A stretch of DNA of 12,696 nt from NCBI GenBank assembly GCA_049318165.1, contig JBMOGW010000097.1, positions 1 to 12,696 of the forward strand. The letters run 5' to 3'. How positions within the stretch are numbered: the first letter of the stretch is position 1; each line of letters begins with the position of its first letter. The stretch is from UBA668 sp049318165 (GTDB lineage: Bacteria > Actinomycetota > Acidimicrobiia > Acidimicrobiales > Ilumatobacteraceae). This document shows positions 1 through 6,211 of this stretch, one piece after another. The translations under genes were made by a program, and so were the position numbers. Below the pieces are notes generated by a model that saw nothing but the letters and a program-made list of their open reading frames with translations, did not search any database and was not told the DNA's origin.

Positions 1-694
1 GGGTGCCCAGCAGCATCGCGACGTCGAGCACGCTGCGGCCCATCGGCCCCTCGGTTGCCAGCTGCGCCAGGAACTGGTCTCGAGCGGGGAAGGACGGCAC
101 GCGACCCTGGCTCGGCCGGTAGCCGAACACGTGGTTCCAGCCGGCGGGGTTGCGCAACGAGCCCATGTAATCGCTGCCGTCGGCAACCGGCAGCATCCGC
201 GTCGCGAGCGCCACCGCCGCACCCCCGCTGCTGCCACCGGCGGTGCGCGCCGGGTCGTACGCGTTGCGCGTCGCGCCGAACACGGGGTTGAACGTGTGCG
301 AGCCGAGTCCGAACTCGGGCACGTTCGTGCGACCGACGATCAGCGCGCCGTGCCGGCGCATCCGTGCGACCATCAACGCGTCGTGGTCGGGCACGAAACC
401 CTTCAGCAGCGGCGAACCGGACGTGGTGGGCATGCCGCGCACCTCGCTGAGGTCCTTGATCGCCTGTGGGATGCCGTGCAACCAGCCGCGGGAGAACTCG
501 GCGGCGAGTTCCTCGTCGCACGTCGCCGCCTCGCGCAGCAACTCGTCCCGGTCGCGCCGGTTGACGATTGCGTTCACCGCCGGGTTCACGTCGTCGATGC
601 GGTCGAGAAATGCCGTCATCACTTCACGGCACGACACCTCGCGGGCGTGAATCCGTTCGGACAGGTCGGCGGCGCCCAGCTGGGTGAGGTCCAC
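1..694 (-). CDS. Amidase-signature family enzyme (C-terminal part beyond window)
   Basis: Hydrolase of the amidase-signature family, which cleaves amide bonds with a Lys-cisSer-Ser triad. The 231 visible residues carry all three expected elements: Lys80 in HGIPQAIKDL, the cis-Ser in TAGGSSGGAAVALA (about 151-164), and the nucleophile Ser179 in ADGSDYMGSLRNPA. GRTNVPEFG at 121-129 and the GYRPSQGRVP stretch near 191 also fit. The spacing matches GatA-type and fatty-acid-amide-hydrolase-type enzymes. The reading frame is open to the window edge, so roughly the C-terminal half, which sets substrate choice, is missing. I chose the GTG at 694 because no better start lies upstream in frame. It falls 17 nt after the stop of the preceding gene, so the two are probably co-transcribed, but no clear Shine-Dalgarno is seen. 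The substrate cannot be named. GatA of the tRNA amidotransferase is less likely because no gatB or gatC is next to it. Confidence 0.9.
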   Translation of the reverse strand, partial: MDLTQLGAADLSERIHAREVSCREVMTAFLDRIDDVNPAVNAIVNRRDRDELLREAATCDEELAAEFSRGWLHGIPQAIKDLSEVRGMPTTSGSPLLKGFVPDHDALMVARMRRHGALIVGRTNVPEFGLGSHTFNPVFGATRNAYDPARTAGGSSGGAAVALATRMLPVADGSDYMGSLRNPAGWNHVFGYRPSQGRVPSFPARDQFLAQLATEGPMGRSVLDVAMLLGT

Positions 695-711
695 CGCAGC
701 AGATTGGCACG

Positions 712-2514
712 TCAGCCGATGCAGTGACGCACCGCCGTGGCGGTGCCCTTGTCGATCGTCGCCTGCTGCTGGGCGGTCGGGAACGCCTGGGTGATCAGCG
801 GGCCGAGCGCCGGGTCGTCGACCATGGTGCGAGCGACGCAGAGGTACTGACCGAGGCTCGGCCTCGCCGGGTCGGCGACCGCGGGCGCAGGGCCGGTGGG
901 GATCAGCTCCTTCGGCACCGTCGTGATCTCCAGCTCCACGGCCACCGTGGTGGGCACCGCCGCCTTCGGCGGCTCCGGCGCCCCCTTGCCGCGGGCACAC
1001 ACGGTGAAGGCCACCTCGCCGCCCTCGACCGCCGGGGTGGCCGGAGCGCCCATCGCCGCGGACCACCACGTGACCACGGTTGCGAGCGTTTCGCCGGGCA
1101 CGGTGGATCGCATCCGCACCGCGGCGCACAGTGGCGCGCCGGCAGTCGTGCGGTACGTCGTGAACACGCCGCCGACCCAGGTGTCGAGCGCCGGCCGTGC
1201 CATCGACCACGGCAGCCAGGCATCGAACATCACGAGCGTCTCCAGCATCGACAGCGGGCGGTTCTCCTCCACGACGGTCGTGCCGGCGGGCGCGGCGGCG
1301 ACGATGCCGGCGGTCGACCCGCCATCGGGTGCCCATGGGGCGATCATCTGTCGTTCGGTCGGAGGGGTGGTCAGCGCGGCGTCGATGCCCGCGTTGCCGG
1401 CCGTGGTGCGTCGGTCCATCGCCAGCCGTCCGAGGCGGTACGGCGCGTGTTCCAACTCCACCAGCGTCCACGGCACGGCGTCGATCGCCGCCTGGGCCGC
1501 CGGTGTCATCTGCGACTCGACGGACGCGTCCCAGCGGTCCGTCGGTTCGAGGGCCGCCATGTACGCGTCCTCCACCTCCATCGCGTCCGCTTCGGCGATG
1601 CTGCGCACCGTGTAGTCCGACAGACGGGTGTCGAGGTCGAAGTGCTGCGACTGCAACGCGTGGGTGAGTTCGTGCACGAGGGTGGCGCGCACGCCAGGCG
1701 TCAGTTGGTCGCCGCGCACCACGATGCTGTCGGTCTCCGACGCGTAGAAGCCCAGCGACGACAACGCGTCGATCGCGCCGCGGTTCTCCAGCAGCCGGTA
1801 GGTGGCCGTCAGGCCGAACGCGTCGTTCAGTTCCTCCTCGTAGGCGGCCTTGGCGCGCTCGTCATCGCTCACGTCGACGGCATCGGATCGGAGCCGCGCC
1901 TCGTACTCCGCGGCCGGCACGAACTCGACCGCGACCGGGTGGTCGAACTGCAGTCCGCGGTTCTGTTCGACGAACTGGACGAGCGGCACCACCCGCGGGT
2001 CCCACGCCGATGGCCCGTCGGACTGGGGGCGCAGCTGCACGTAAGCCACCGCCGCGCCGGCCACCAGGGCGACGAGCACGAACAACCGCAACAGCCCCTT
2101 GGCGCGGCGGCGCCGTTGCCGGGCGCGGATGCGGTTGATCGATTCGGCCGGCGGTTCGAACAGCGCCGCAGGGTTCAGCGCCCTGGGCGCACGCGTCGAC
2201 GACGAGTACGTCAGGGGCGCGGCAGGCGGCAGGGTCATCACGTTCGGCCGCGCCGGTGCGGGCGCAGGCGACAGGCGGGGCCCGTCGGGCGGGATGCCGG
2301 GGATGCCGTGGGCGCCGCTGTGCGGCGGCAGGTCGGGAGTCAGCAGGCGCTGCCCGGTGGTCGGTGGTCCGTCGCTGGGTGGGAGCGGCGGGAAGGGCGG
2401 AAACGGTGGGAACGGAGTCGCCTCGGGCACCGGGGTCGCGTCCGGAGGCGGCGGTGGCTGCTGCACACGCGGGGTCCGCGGCGGGGCCGCGAAGGTGTTC
2501 TCGGACGCGTGCAT
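712..2514 (-). CDS. Membrane-anchored HExxH (gluzincin-like) putative metallopeptidase with proline-rich N-terminus
   Basis: 600 residues. The first ~130 are low complexity and Pro-rich, including FPPFPPFPPLPP at 35-46. A basic patch (RARQRRRRAKG, 130-140) then precedes one transmembrane helix (about 141-160), so the remainder should lie outside the membrane. The outer part has TLVHELTHALQSQHFD with HELTH at 281-285, followed about 25 residues later by SIAEADAMEVEDAYM. There Glu308 could be the third zinc ligand, as in proteins with a HELTHALQ...EGDA layout. Thus the zinc site HExxH...E is seen; peptidase activity is inferred. The C-terminal half (350-600) has no motif I recognise and contains a few cysteines that could form disulfides. 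The ATG at 2514 is the first usable start after the P450 stop in the same frame; there is no strong Shine-Dalgarno. The stop lies 17 nt before the amidase start. Confidence 0.82.
   Translation of the reverse strand: MHASENTFAAPPRTPRVQQPPPPPDATPVPEATPFPPFPPFPPLPPSDGPPTTGQRLLTPDLPPHSGAHGIPGIPPDGPRLSPAPAPARPNVMTLPPAAPLTYSSSTRAPRALNPAALFEPPAESINRIRARQRRRRAKGLLRLFVLVALVAGAAVAYVQLRPQSDGPSAWDPRVVPLVQFVEQNRGLQFDHPVAVEFVPAAEYEARLRSDAVDVSDDERAKAAYEEELNDAFGLTATYRLLENRGAIDALSSLGFYASETDSIVVRGDQLTPGVRATLVHELTHALQSQHFDLDTRLSDYTVRSIAEADAMEVEDAYMAALEPTDRWDASVESQMTPAAQAAIDAVPWTLVELEHAPYRLGRLAMDRRTTAGNAGIDAALTTPPTERQMIAPWAPDGGSTAGIVAAAPAGTTVVEENRPLSMLETLVMFDAWLPWSMARPALDTWVGGVFTTYRTTAGAPLCAAVRMRSTVPGETLATVVTWWSAAMGAPATPAVEGGEVAFTVCARGKGAPEPPKAAVPTTVAVELEITTVPKELIPTGPAPAVADPARPSLGQYLCVARTMVDDPALGPLITQAFPTAQQQATIDKGTATAVRHCIG
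2377..2412 (-). repeat. Short in-gene repeat encoding FPP FPP FPP LPP
   Basis: Four tandem 9-base units encode Phe/Leu-Pro-Pro within the cytoplasmic N-terminal region of the HELTH protein (residues 35-46). The codons differ between units (TTC CCA CCG, TTT CCG CCC, TTC CCG CCG, CTC CCA CCC). This suggests the peptide rather than the DNA repeat is maintained. Such proline-rich strings may serve as protein-binding tails, but no partner is indicated. Confidence 0.7.
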
Positions 2515-2592
2515 ACGCAGTGGTATCGGCCGTGGGCGTGCTCGCCTTGATGGAAACGAGATCAGGCGATGGGGATTCGTGGCGGGTTTGCG

Positions 2593-3819
2593 TCAACCGG
2601 CGAGCCGTACGAGCACCCGCTCGTAGCGATCCATCCGTCGCGGGTCGTGGCGCACGTCGCCGTCGGCGAGCGTCATCCCCGGGCAGCGGTCGAGCAGGCG
2701 TTGGAACGCGGTCGTCGTCTGCATGCGGGCCAGCGGCGCGCCGATGCAGTAGTGGATCCCCTGCCCGAAGCCGAGCGACACCACCTCGGGGCGCGTGATG
2801 TCGAACCGATCCGGGTCGTCCCATCGGCTCGGATCGCGGTTCGCGGCTCCCAGCGCCACGCGCACGGTGTGCCCGGCGGGAATGACCGTGCCACGGATGG
2901 CCACGTCCTCCAGCGCCAGGCGGGGTGTGGTGGTCTGCTGGTTGGGGTGGTGGTGACGCAGCACCTCGGTGACCGCCTGGCCGATCAGCTCGGGACGTTC
3001 CTGCAGCAGTGCCCACTGGTCCGGATGGCGCAGGAGCAGCAGCAGCCCGCTGGAGATCATTCTCTCGGTGGTGGTGCCCGCAGCCGTGTAGAGCGTCAGC
3101 AGCGCGGCGAGGATCTCGTCGGTGGTGAGCGTCTCGCCGGCCGCTTCGGCCTGCACCAGCGCACTCACCAGGTCGGCGTGTGGCTCGCGGCGGCGAGCCT
3201 CGACGACCTCGCGGATGACGTCGAGCTGCCACACGAGCGCCGACTGCCCCGCAGTGCGCTGCTCGTCCGTCGCGGTCGGGTCGCCCAGCCGTTCGGTGGC
3301 CTCGAACGACGCACGGAACTCCTGCTGCTGGCCGGCGGGGATGCCGATCATCTCCGAGGCGATCGTGATGGTGAGCGGGAAGGCCAGCTCGGTGACGAGG
3401 TCCAGTTCGCCGCGGACGAGGCCATGGTGGATCGCAGCATCCACCAGTTCCAGCACCCGTGCGCGCTGCTCGTCCACCGCGGCGCGGGTGAAGGCCTGCT
3501 GCACCAGCACGCGGATGCGCGTGTGGTGCGGCGGGTCCTTCATGTTGAACGAGTGCAGCACCACCTGTTGCGCCTGCGCGTAGCGGTCGTCCGGACGCGG
3601 CACTGCCCGGTGCCGGGGTGCGGCGCCGGGCAGTGATCCCTTCTTCGTCCATTCGCTCGACAGTCGCGGGTCGCGCAGCGCGGCCGTCACGTCGTCGTAC
3701 CGGGTGAGCAGCCAGTAGCCGTACTGGCTGCGATGCACCGGGTCGTTCGCCCGCAGCCACGCCAGCGTGGGCGCCGGGTCCTCGAGGAACTCGCGTGAGT
3801 GCAGGTCGAGCGGTGTCAT
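2593..3819 (-). CDS. Cytochrome P450 (bacterial soluble class)
   Basis: 408 residues, the normal length for a soluble bacterial P450, with no membrane anchor. It is a heme-thiolate monooxygenase needing a ferredoxin and a reductase. All family landmarks are visible in order: the C-helix DPPHHTRIR (95-103), the I-helix oxygen-activation motif AAGTTTER (246-253), the ExxR pair in EVLRHH (Glu285, Arg288), ANRDPSRWDDPDRFD (326-340), and the heme loop FGQGIHYCIGAPLAR with the proximal ligand Cys358. Overall it resembles the CYP107-like bacterial group. The ATG at 3819 lies 21 nt after the stop of the SHOCT gene, so transcriptional linkage is likely. A GGGGCGG/CCGCCCC palindrome occupies the ribosome-binding position. 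No ferredoxin or reductase gene lies in the window, so its electron donors must be encoded elsewhere. The substrate is unknown. Confidence 0.96.
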   Translation of the reverse strand: MTPLDLHSREFLEDPAPTLAWLRANDPVHRSQYGYWLLTRYDDVTAALRDPRLSSEWTKKGSLPGAAPRHRAVPRPDDRYAQAQQVVLHSFNMKDPPHHTRIRVLVQQAFTRAAVDEQRARVLELVDAAIHHGLVRGELDLVTELAFPLTITIASEMIGIPAGQQQEFRASFEATERLGDPTATDEQRTAGQSALVWQLDVIREVVEARRREPHADLVSALVQAEAAGETLTTDEILAALLTLYTAAGTTTERMISSGLLLLLRHPDQWALLQERPELIGQAVTEVLRHHHPNQQTTTPRLALEDVAIRGTVIPAGHTVRVALGAANRDPSRWDDPDRFDITRPEVVSLGFGQGIHYCIGAPLARMQTTTAFQRLLDRCPGMTLADGDVRHDPRRMDRYERVLVRLAG

Positions 3820-3835
3820 GGGGCGGAACCGCCCC
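3820..3835 (-). promoter_or_regulatory. Palindrome abutting the P450 start codon
   Basis: GGGGCGG and CCGCCCC arms (7 bp, 2-nt centre) end exactly at the base before the P450 ATG. In mRNA this could form a stem of 6 bp with a 4-nt loop covering the region where a Shine-Dalgarno would sit. The only purine-rich candidate for ribosome binding, GGGGCGG, is inside the stem. It could be a translational control hairpin or a protein operator, or it could be chance in GC-rich DNA. Confidence 0.35.
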
Positions 3836-3840
3836 GGACA

Positions 3841-4236
3841 CTACATCCCGAGGAGCTTGGCCTTCTGGGCCGCGAACTCTTCCTCGGTGAGGATGCCCTG
3901 GTTCTTCAGCTCGGCCAGCTGCTGCAGCTTGGCGATGGTGTCGTCACCGGCCGGAGCCGCAGCCGGGGCTGCAGGGGGCGGAGGCGGCGGCGCCGCGGGG
4001 GCCTGCTGCTGGGCGGCCATCTGCGCGGCCACCTGGGCCTGCACCTGCGCCTCGATCGCGGCCTGCTGCTGCAGTTCCTGGTACGCAGCGGCGTCGGCGG
4101 CCTGCGCCTGCGAGGCGGCCTGCTTCTTCTGCGAGCTGCCGACGACGGCGCTGGCGGTGCCGGCGACGACGGCGGTGCGCGCCATCGTGCCGATCAGGGT
4201 CGGGCGGCCGACTCGGCCGATTCCACGTCGTCTCAT
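3841..4236 (-). CDS. Small SHOCT-domain protein with Gln/Ala/Pro linker
   Basis: 131 residues. The N-terminus (MRRRGIGRVGRPTLIGTMAR, then an Ala/Gly/Val-rich stretch to about 33) is basic then mildly hydrophobic and could contact a membrane. Residues 36-78 are a Gln/Ala-rich, probably helical region, followed by a poly-Pro/Ala linker (79-96). Residues 98-130 are a SHOCT domain: two short helices of the IAKLQQLAELKNQGILTEEE type, ending in FAAQKAKLLGM. SHOCT domains occur at protein termini, probably as oligomerisation or interaction modules; no enzymatic role is expected. Its start is well supported by AAGGAGA 7 nt upstream. It follows the DUF6325 gene by 75 nt, and the same DUF6325-SHOCT pairing is, from my knowledge of the families, common in actinobacteria, hinting that the products work together. 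Confidence 0.9.
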   Translation of the reverse strand: MRRRGIGRVGRPTLIGTMARTAVVAGTASAVVGSSQKKQAASQAQAADAAAYQELQQQAAIEAQVQAQVAAQMAAQQQAPAAPPPPPPAAPAAAPAGDDTIAKLQQLAELKNQGILTEEEFAAQKAKLLGM

Positions 4237-4243
4237 GACGGTG

Positions 4244-4250
4244 TCTCCTT
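4244..4250 (-). promoter_or_regulatory. Ribosome binding site of the SHOCT gene
   Basis: AAGGAGA on the minus strand with a 7-nt spacer to the ATG at 4236. It is a near-perfect Shine-Dalgarno and fixes the start. Confidence 0.8.
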
Positions 4251-4311
4251 CTTGCGGTTGTGTTGTTCGTGTTCGAGAACGGGGATGTCGAGGGCTGGGT
4301 CGACGGTTCGG

Positions 4312-4725
4312 TCAGGCGGTCTCGGCCGCCAGCACGACGAGCTCGTGCGGGATGCGGCCACCGACGATCAGCTCGCCGCCGGCGTTGCGCACGGCCTGGG
4401 CGAAGGGAGCGGCCCACAGGTCCTCCCACACCAGCAGCACGGCGGTGCAGTTGTTGTCCATCACTTCGGCGGCGACGAGGATGTCCTCCTCGTTCAGCAG
4501 GCCGGCTTCGCCGTCGAGGTGCGCGAAGCCGAAGCCGTCGCCCTCCTCACCGGCGTCGTACTCGTCCCACACCACGCTGCCGTCGCCGTCCTTGGAGATG
4601 ATCGCGACATCGCAGATGCGGACCTTCTTCGACGAGACCAGTTCTTCGAGGGCGGGGATGATCTCGCCCTTGAACTGGTTGCCGGGGAACTGGATGACGA
4701 CGTATTCGACGGGGCCGATGGTCAT
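4312..4725 (-). CDS. DUF6325 family protein
   Basis: 137 residues, full length for the family, acidic and soluble with no signal peptide or membrane helix. Family hallmarks seen are the opening MTIGPVEYVVIQFPGN, an FKGEIIPALEELV segment (about 18-30), the glycine/leucine-containing LLNEEDILVAAEVM stretch (76-89), and the closing LLVWEDLWAAPFAQAV with GGELIVGGRIP. The fold resembles DUF1269-type alpha/beta domains, but the function is not known. It is the first gene of the minus-strand block, with its own Shine-Dalgarno AGGAAGGA 6 nt before the ATG. It is followed by the SHOCT gene, its usual partner. Its promoter must lie in the shared region with the divergent membrane-protein gene. Family assignment is from remembered motif pattern, so the exact family number should be confirmed. 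Confidence 0.88.
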   Translation of the reverse strand: MTIGPVEYVVIQFPGNQFKGEIIPALEELVSSKKVRICDVAIISKDGDGSVVWDEYDAGEEGDGFGFAHLDGEAGLLNEEDILVAAEVMDNNCTAVLLVWEDLWAAPFAQAVRNAGGELIVGGRIPHELVVLAAETA

Positions 4726-4731
4726 GGCGGG

Positions 4732-4739
4732 TCCTTCCT
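4732..4739 (-). promoter_or_regulatory. Ribosome binding site of the DUF6325 gene
   Basis: AGGAAGGA on the minus strand, 6 nt before the ATG at 4725, supports that start and implies a leadered mRNA, unlike the divergent gene. Confidence 0.75.
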
Positions 4740-4787
4740 GGAGGCGAGGAGTCGAGCGTCCGATCGGTGCCGGAGCGCAGGAGCACC

Positions 4788-4793
4788 AGTATC
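4788..4793 (-). promoter_or_regulatory. Possible -10 element for the leftward DUF6325 transcript
   Basis: GATACT on the minus strand (preceded by TGC) matches 4 of 6 positions of TATAAT and would start RNA near 4780, leaving a leader of about 55 nt. No convincing -35 is seen at the right distance, so this is only a candidate. Confidence 0.25.
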
Positions 4794-4797
4794 GCAG

Positions 4798-4832
4798 CCC
4801 TCCGGGAGGGCCGGATCACCCTCTGCGGGTGA
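4798..4832. promoter_or_regulatory. Two adjacent inverted repeats in the divergent promoter region
   Basis: CCCTCC-G-GGAGGG at 4798-4810 and TCACCC-TCTGC-GGGTGA at 4816-4832 lie between the leftward DUF6325 gene and the rightward membrane-protein gene. Their position, just upstream of the rightward -10 and around the leftward promoter, fits an operator for a dimeric regulator acting on one or both sides. The first could alternatively be a small hairpin. No regulator gene is adjacent to name. Confidence 0.35.
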
Positions 4833-4855
4833 CAGTCGGATGACGCGGCGCAGCG

Positions 4856-4861
4856 TACGGT
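4856..4861 (+). promoter_or_regulatory. Leaderless promoter -10 (TACGGT) for the membrane-protein/deaminase operon
   Basis: TACGGT fits the actinobacterial TANNNT -10 and ends 7 nt before the ATG at 4869, so RNA would begin at or next to the start codon. The GTG at 4860 lies inside this hexamer, which argues against it as a start. No Shine-Dalgarno is present, as expected for leaderless mRNA. Confidence 0.55.
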
Positions 4862-4868
4862 GTCCTGC

Positions 4869-6203
4869 ATGAGTGAAGAGTCCAGCTCCGCCGAGCAGCC
4901 CGCCGAGCCGGTGACCGTCGCCGCTGACGCCGCCGGGACCGTCGACACCGCAGTCGTCGAGCCGGCAGCCGTCGCCGCCGCGCCCTCGAAGTCGGGCAAG
5001 CGAACGGGCCGCCGCATCGCTGCCGTGGTGGCCGTCGTGCTCGCCGTCGTCCTGTTCCTCACCGCCACCGCTGCGGTGTGGGCGAAGCGCACGGTGCTCA
5101 GCGCCGATCGGGTGGTCGCGGCGGTCGACAAGGCCGCGGAGGATCCGGCCGTCATCGACGCGCTGGCCACGCGAGTGACCAACGAGATCGTGCAGTTGAT
5201 CGACGTCAGCGCGATCGTGCAGTCGGTGCTGCCCGACCAGCTCGACAAGGTGGGCCCGCTGCTCGAGAACGCGCTCACGGGCATCGTCCACGATCGGGTG
5301 GCCGCCGTGATCGACAGCCCGACCGGGCGCAAGGTGCTGGAGACCGCGGTGCGCAAGGCCCACGATGCGGCGATCCGGATTCTCGAGGGCGACGGCTTCG
5401 GTCTCGATTCGTTCTTCCTGAAGGTCGATGGCGAGGTGCGGCTCGACACCGTGCCGCTCGTGATCGCCGGCATCGAGGCGCTGCAGGACCAAGGCGTGAT
5501 CCCCGGTTCGTTCGACCTCAGCAACGTGCTCACGGCGGCCAACAGCAGTCTGGCCGTGCAGGCGTTGTCGAAGGTCTTCGGTGTCTCGGTGCCGGAGGAC
5601 TTCGGTCAGGTCACCGTGTTGAACGCGGCGCAGGTGGAGACGGCGTCGTCGACGCTCAGCACTGCGCAGACGGCGCTGTCGGTCTTCAAGAAGGGGACGG
5701 TCGTGCTGGTGATCCTGGCCCTGCTGATGATCGCTCTCGCGCTGTTCGTGTCGGTCGACCGGCGGCGAACGTTGGCGCAGATCGTGCTCGGCATCGGCGT
5801 CGGTGCCCTGCTGATGCGCATCGCCATCGACCAGGTGGTGGCGGCGATCGACCGTGCGATCGACAAGGCCGGCGCCAAGGCGGCAGCGGTCAACATCACC
5901 GAGGAGCTCACCCAGTCGCTGGCACGAGTGCTGGTGCTGCTGGCGGTCGCCGGCCTGATCGTCGGCCTGGTGCTGTGGCTGCTGCGTCCGAACAAGGACG
6001 GCTCTGCCTCGGCGCTCACGGAGATCGTCCGGGCGAACCCCGACATCGCCCGCTTCGCGGTGATCGGCTTCGGTCTGCTCGTGCTGCTGGTCACGGGTCT
6101 CGGCCCGATCGCACTGATCCTGGTGATCGCGCTCGTCGTCGGTGGCGTGCTGTTCGTCAATCGCCAGGCGGCCGCCGCGGCGCCGCCTGCGGCCGACGCC
6201 TGA
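4869..6203 (+). CDS. Multi-pass membrane protein of unknown function
   Basis: 444 residues from the ATG at 4869, chosen because the upstream in-frame GTG overlaps the probable -10. An Ala/Glu/Pro-rich tail (1-40) and a basic patch (KSGKRTGRR) precede TM1 (50-72). Then comes a large soluble loop of about 200 residues (73-275), probably outside the cell, predicted mostly helical and with no cysteines or catalytic motif. Four or five further helices follow at about 277-295, 304-322, 352-372 and 395-430 (one long or two short), then a short Ala/Pro tail. This layout, one N-terminal helix, an external domain of repeated amphipathic segments and a C-terminal helix bundle, is seen in uncharacterised actinobacterial integral membrane proteins. 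I recognise no transporter or enzyme signature. The deaminase gene starts about 8 nt after its stop, so the two share a transcript. Confidence 0.88.
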   Translation: MSEESSSAEQPAEPVTVAADAAGTVDTAVVEPAAVAAAPSKSGKRTGRRIAAVVAVVLAVVLFLTATAAVWAKRTVLSADRVVAAVDKAAEDPAVIDALATRVTNEIVQLIDVSAIVQSVLPDQLDKVGPLLENALTGIVHDRVAAVIDSPTGRKVLETAVRKAHDAAIRILEGDGFGLDSFFLKVDGEVRLDTVPLVIAGIEALQDQGVIPGSFDLSNVLTAANSSLAVQALSKVFGVSVPEDFGQVTVLNAAQVETASSTLSTAQTALSVFKKGTVVLVILALLMIALALFVSVDRRRTLAQIVLGIGVGALLMRIAIDQVVAAIDRAIDKAGAKAAAVNITEELTQSLARVLVLLAVAGLIVGLVLWLLRPNKDGSASALTEIVRANPDIARFAVIGFGLLVLLVTGLGPIALILVIALVVGGVLFVNRQAAAAAPPAADA

Positions 6204-6211
6204 CCCTCGCC

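Noticed and set aside
1..694. GatA subunit of Asp/Glu-tRNA amidotransferase
   Set aside because: The catalytic triad spacing fits, but no gatB or gatC is adjacent and the visible half cannot separate it from other amidases.
2377..2412. FPP repeat as a sequencing or assembly artefact
   Set aside because: The units use different codons and the frame stays open, so a real coding repeat is simpler.
724..2550. Long plus-strand open frame (over 600 codons) opposite the HELTH protein
   Set aside because: The translation is an Arg/Gly/His-rich low-complexity string with no motif. The opposite strand has a TM helix, HELTH motif and normal composition. It is an artefact of high GC content.
1862..3841. 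Minus-strand open frame of about 659 codons spanning the P450 and the HELTH gene
   Set aside because: It runs out of frame across two genes with clear motifs and has Arg/Pro/Ala-rich composition; it is a shadow frame.
4860..4868. GTG at 4860 as start of the membrane protein
   Set aside because: It lies inside the probable TACGGT -10 element and lacks a Shine-Dalgarno; ATG 4869 fits a leaderless start.
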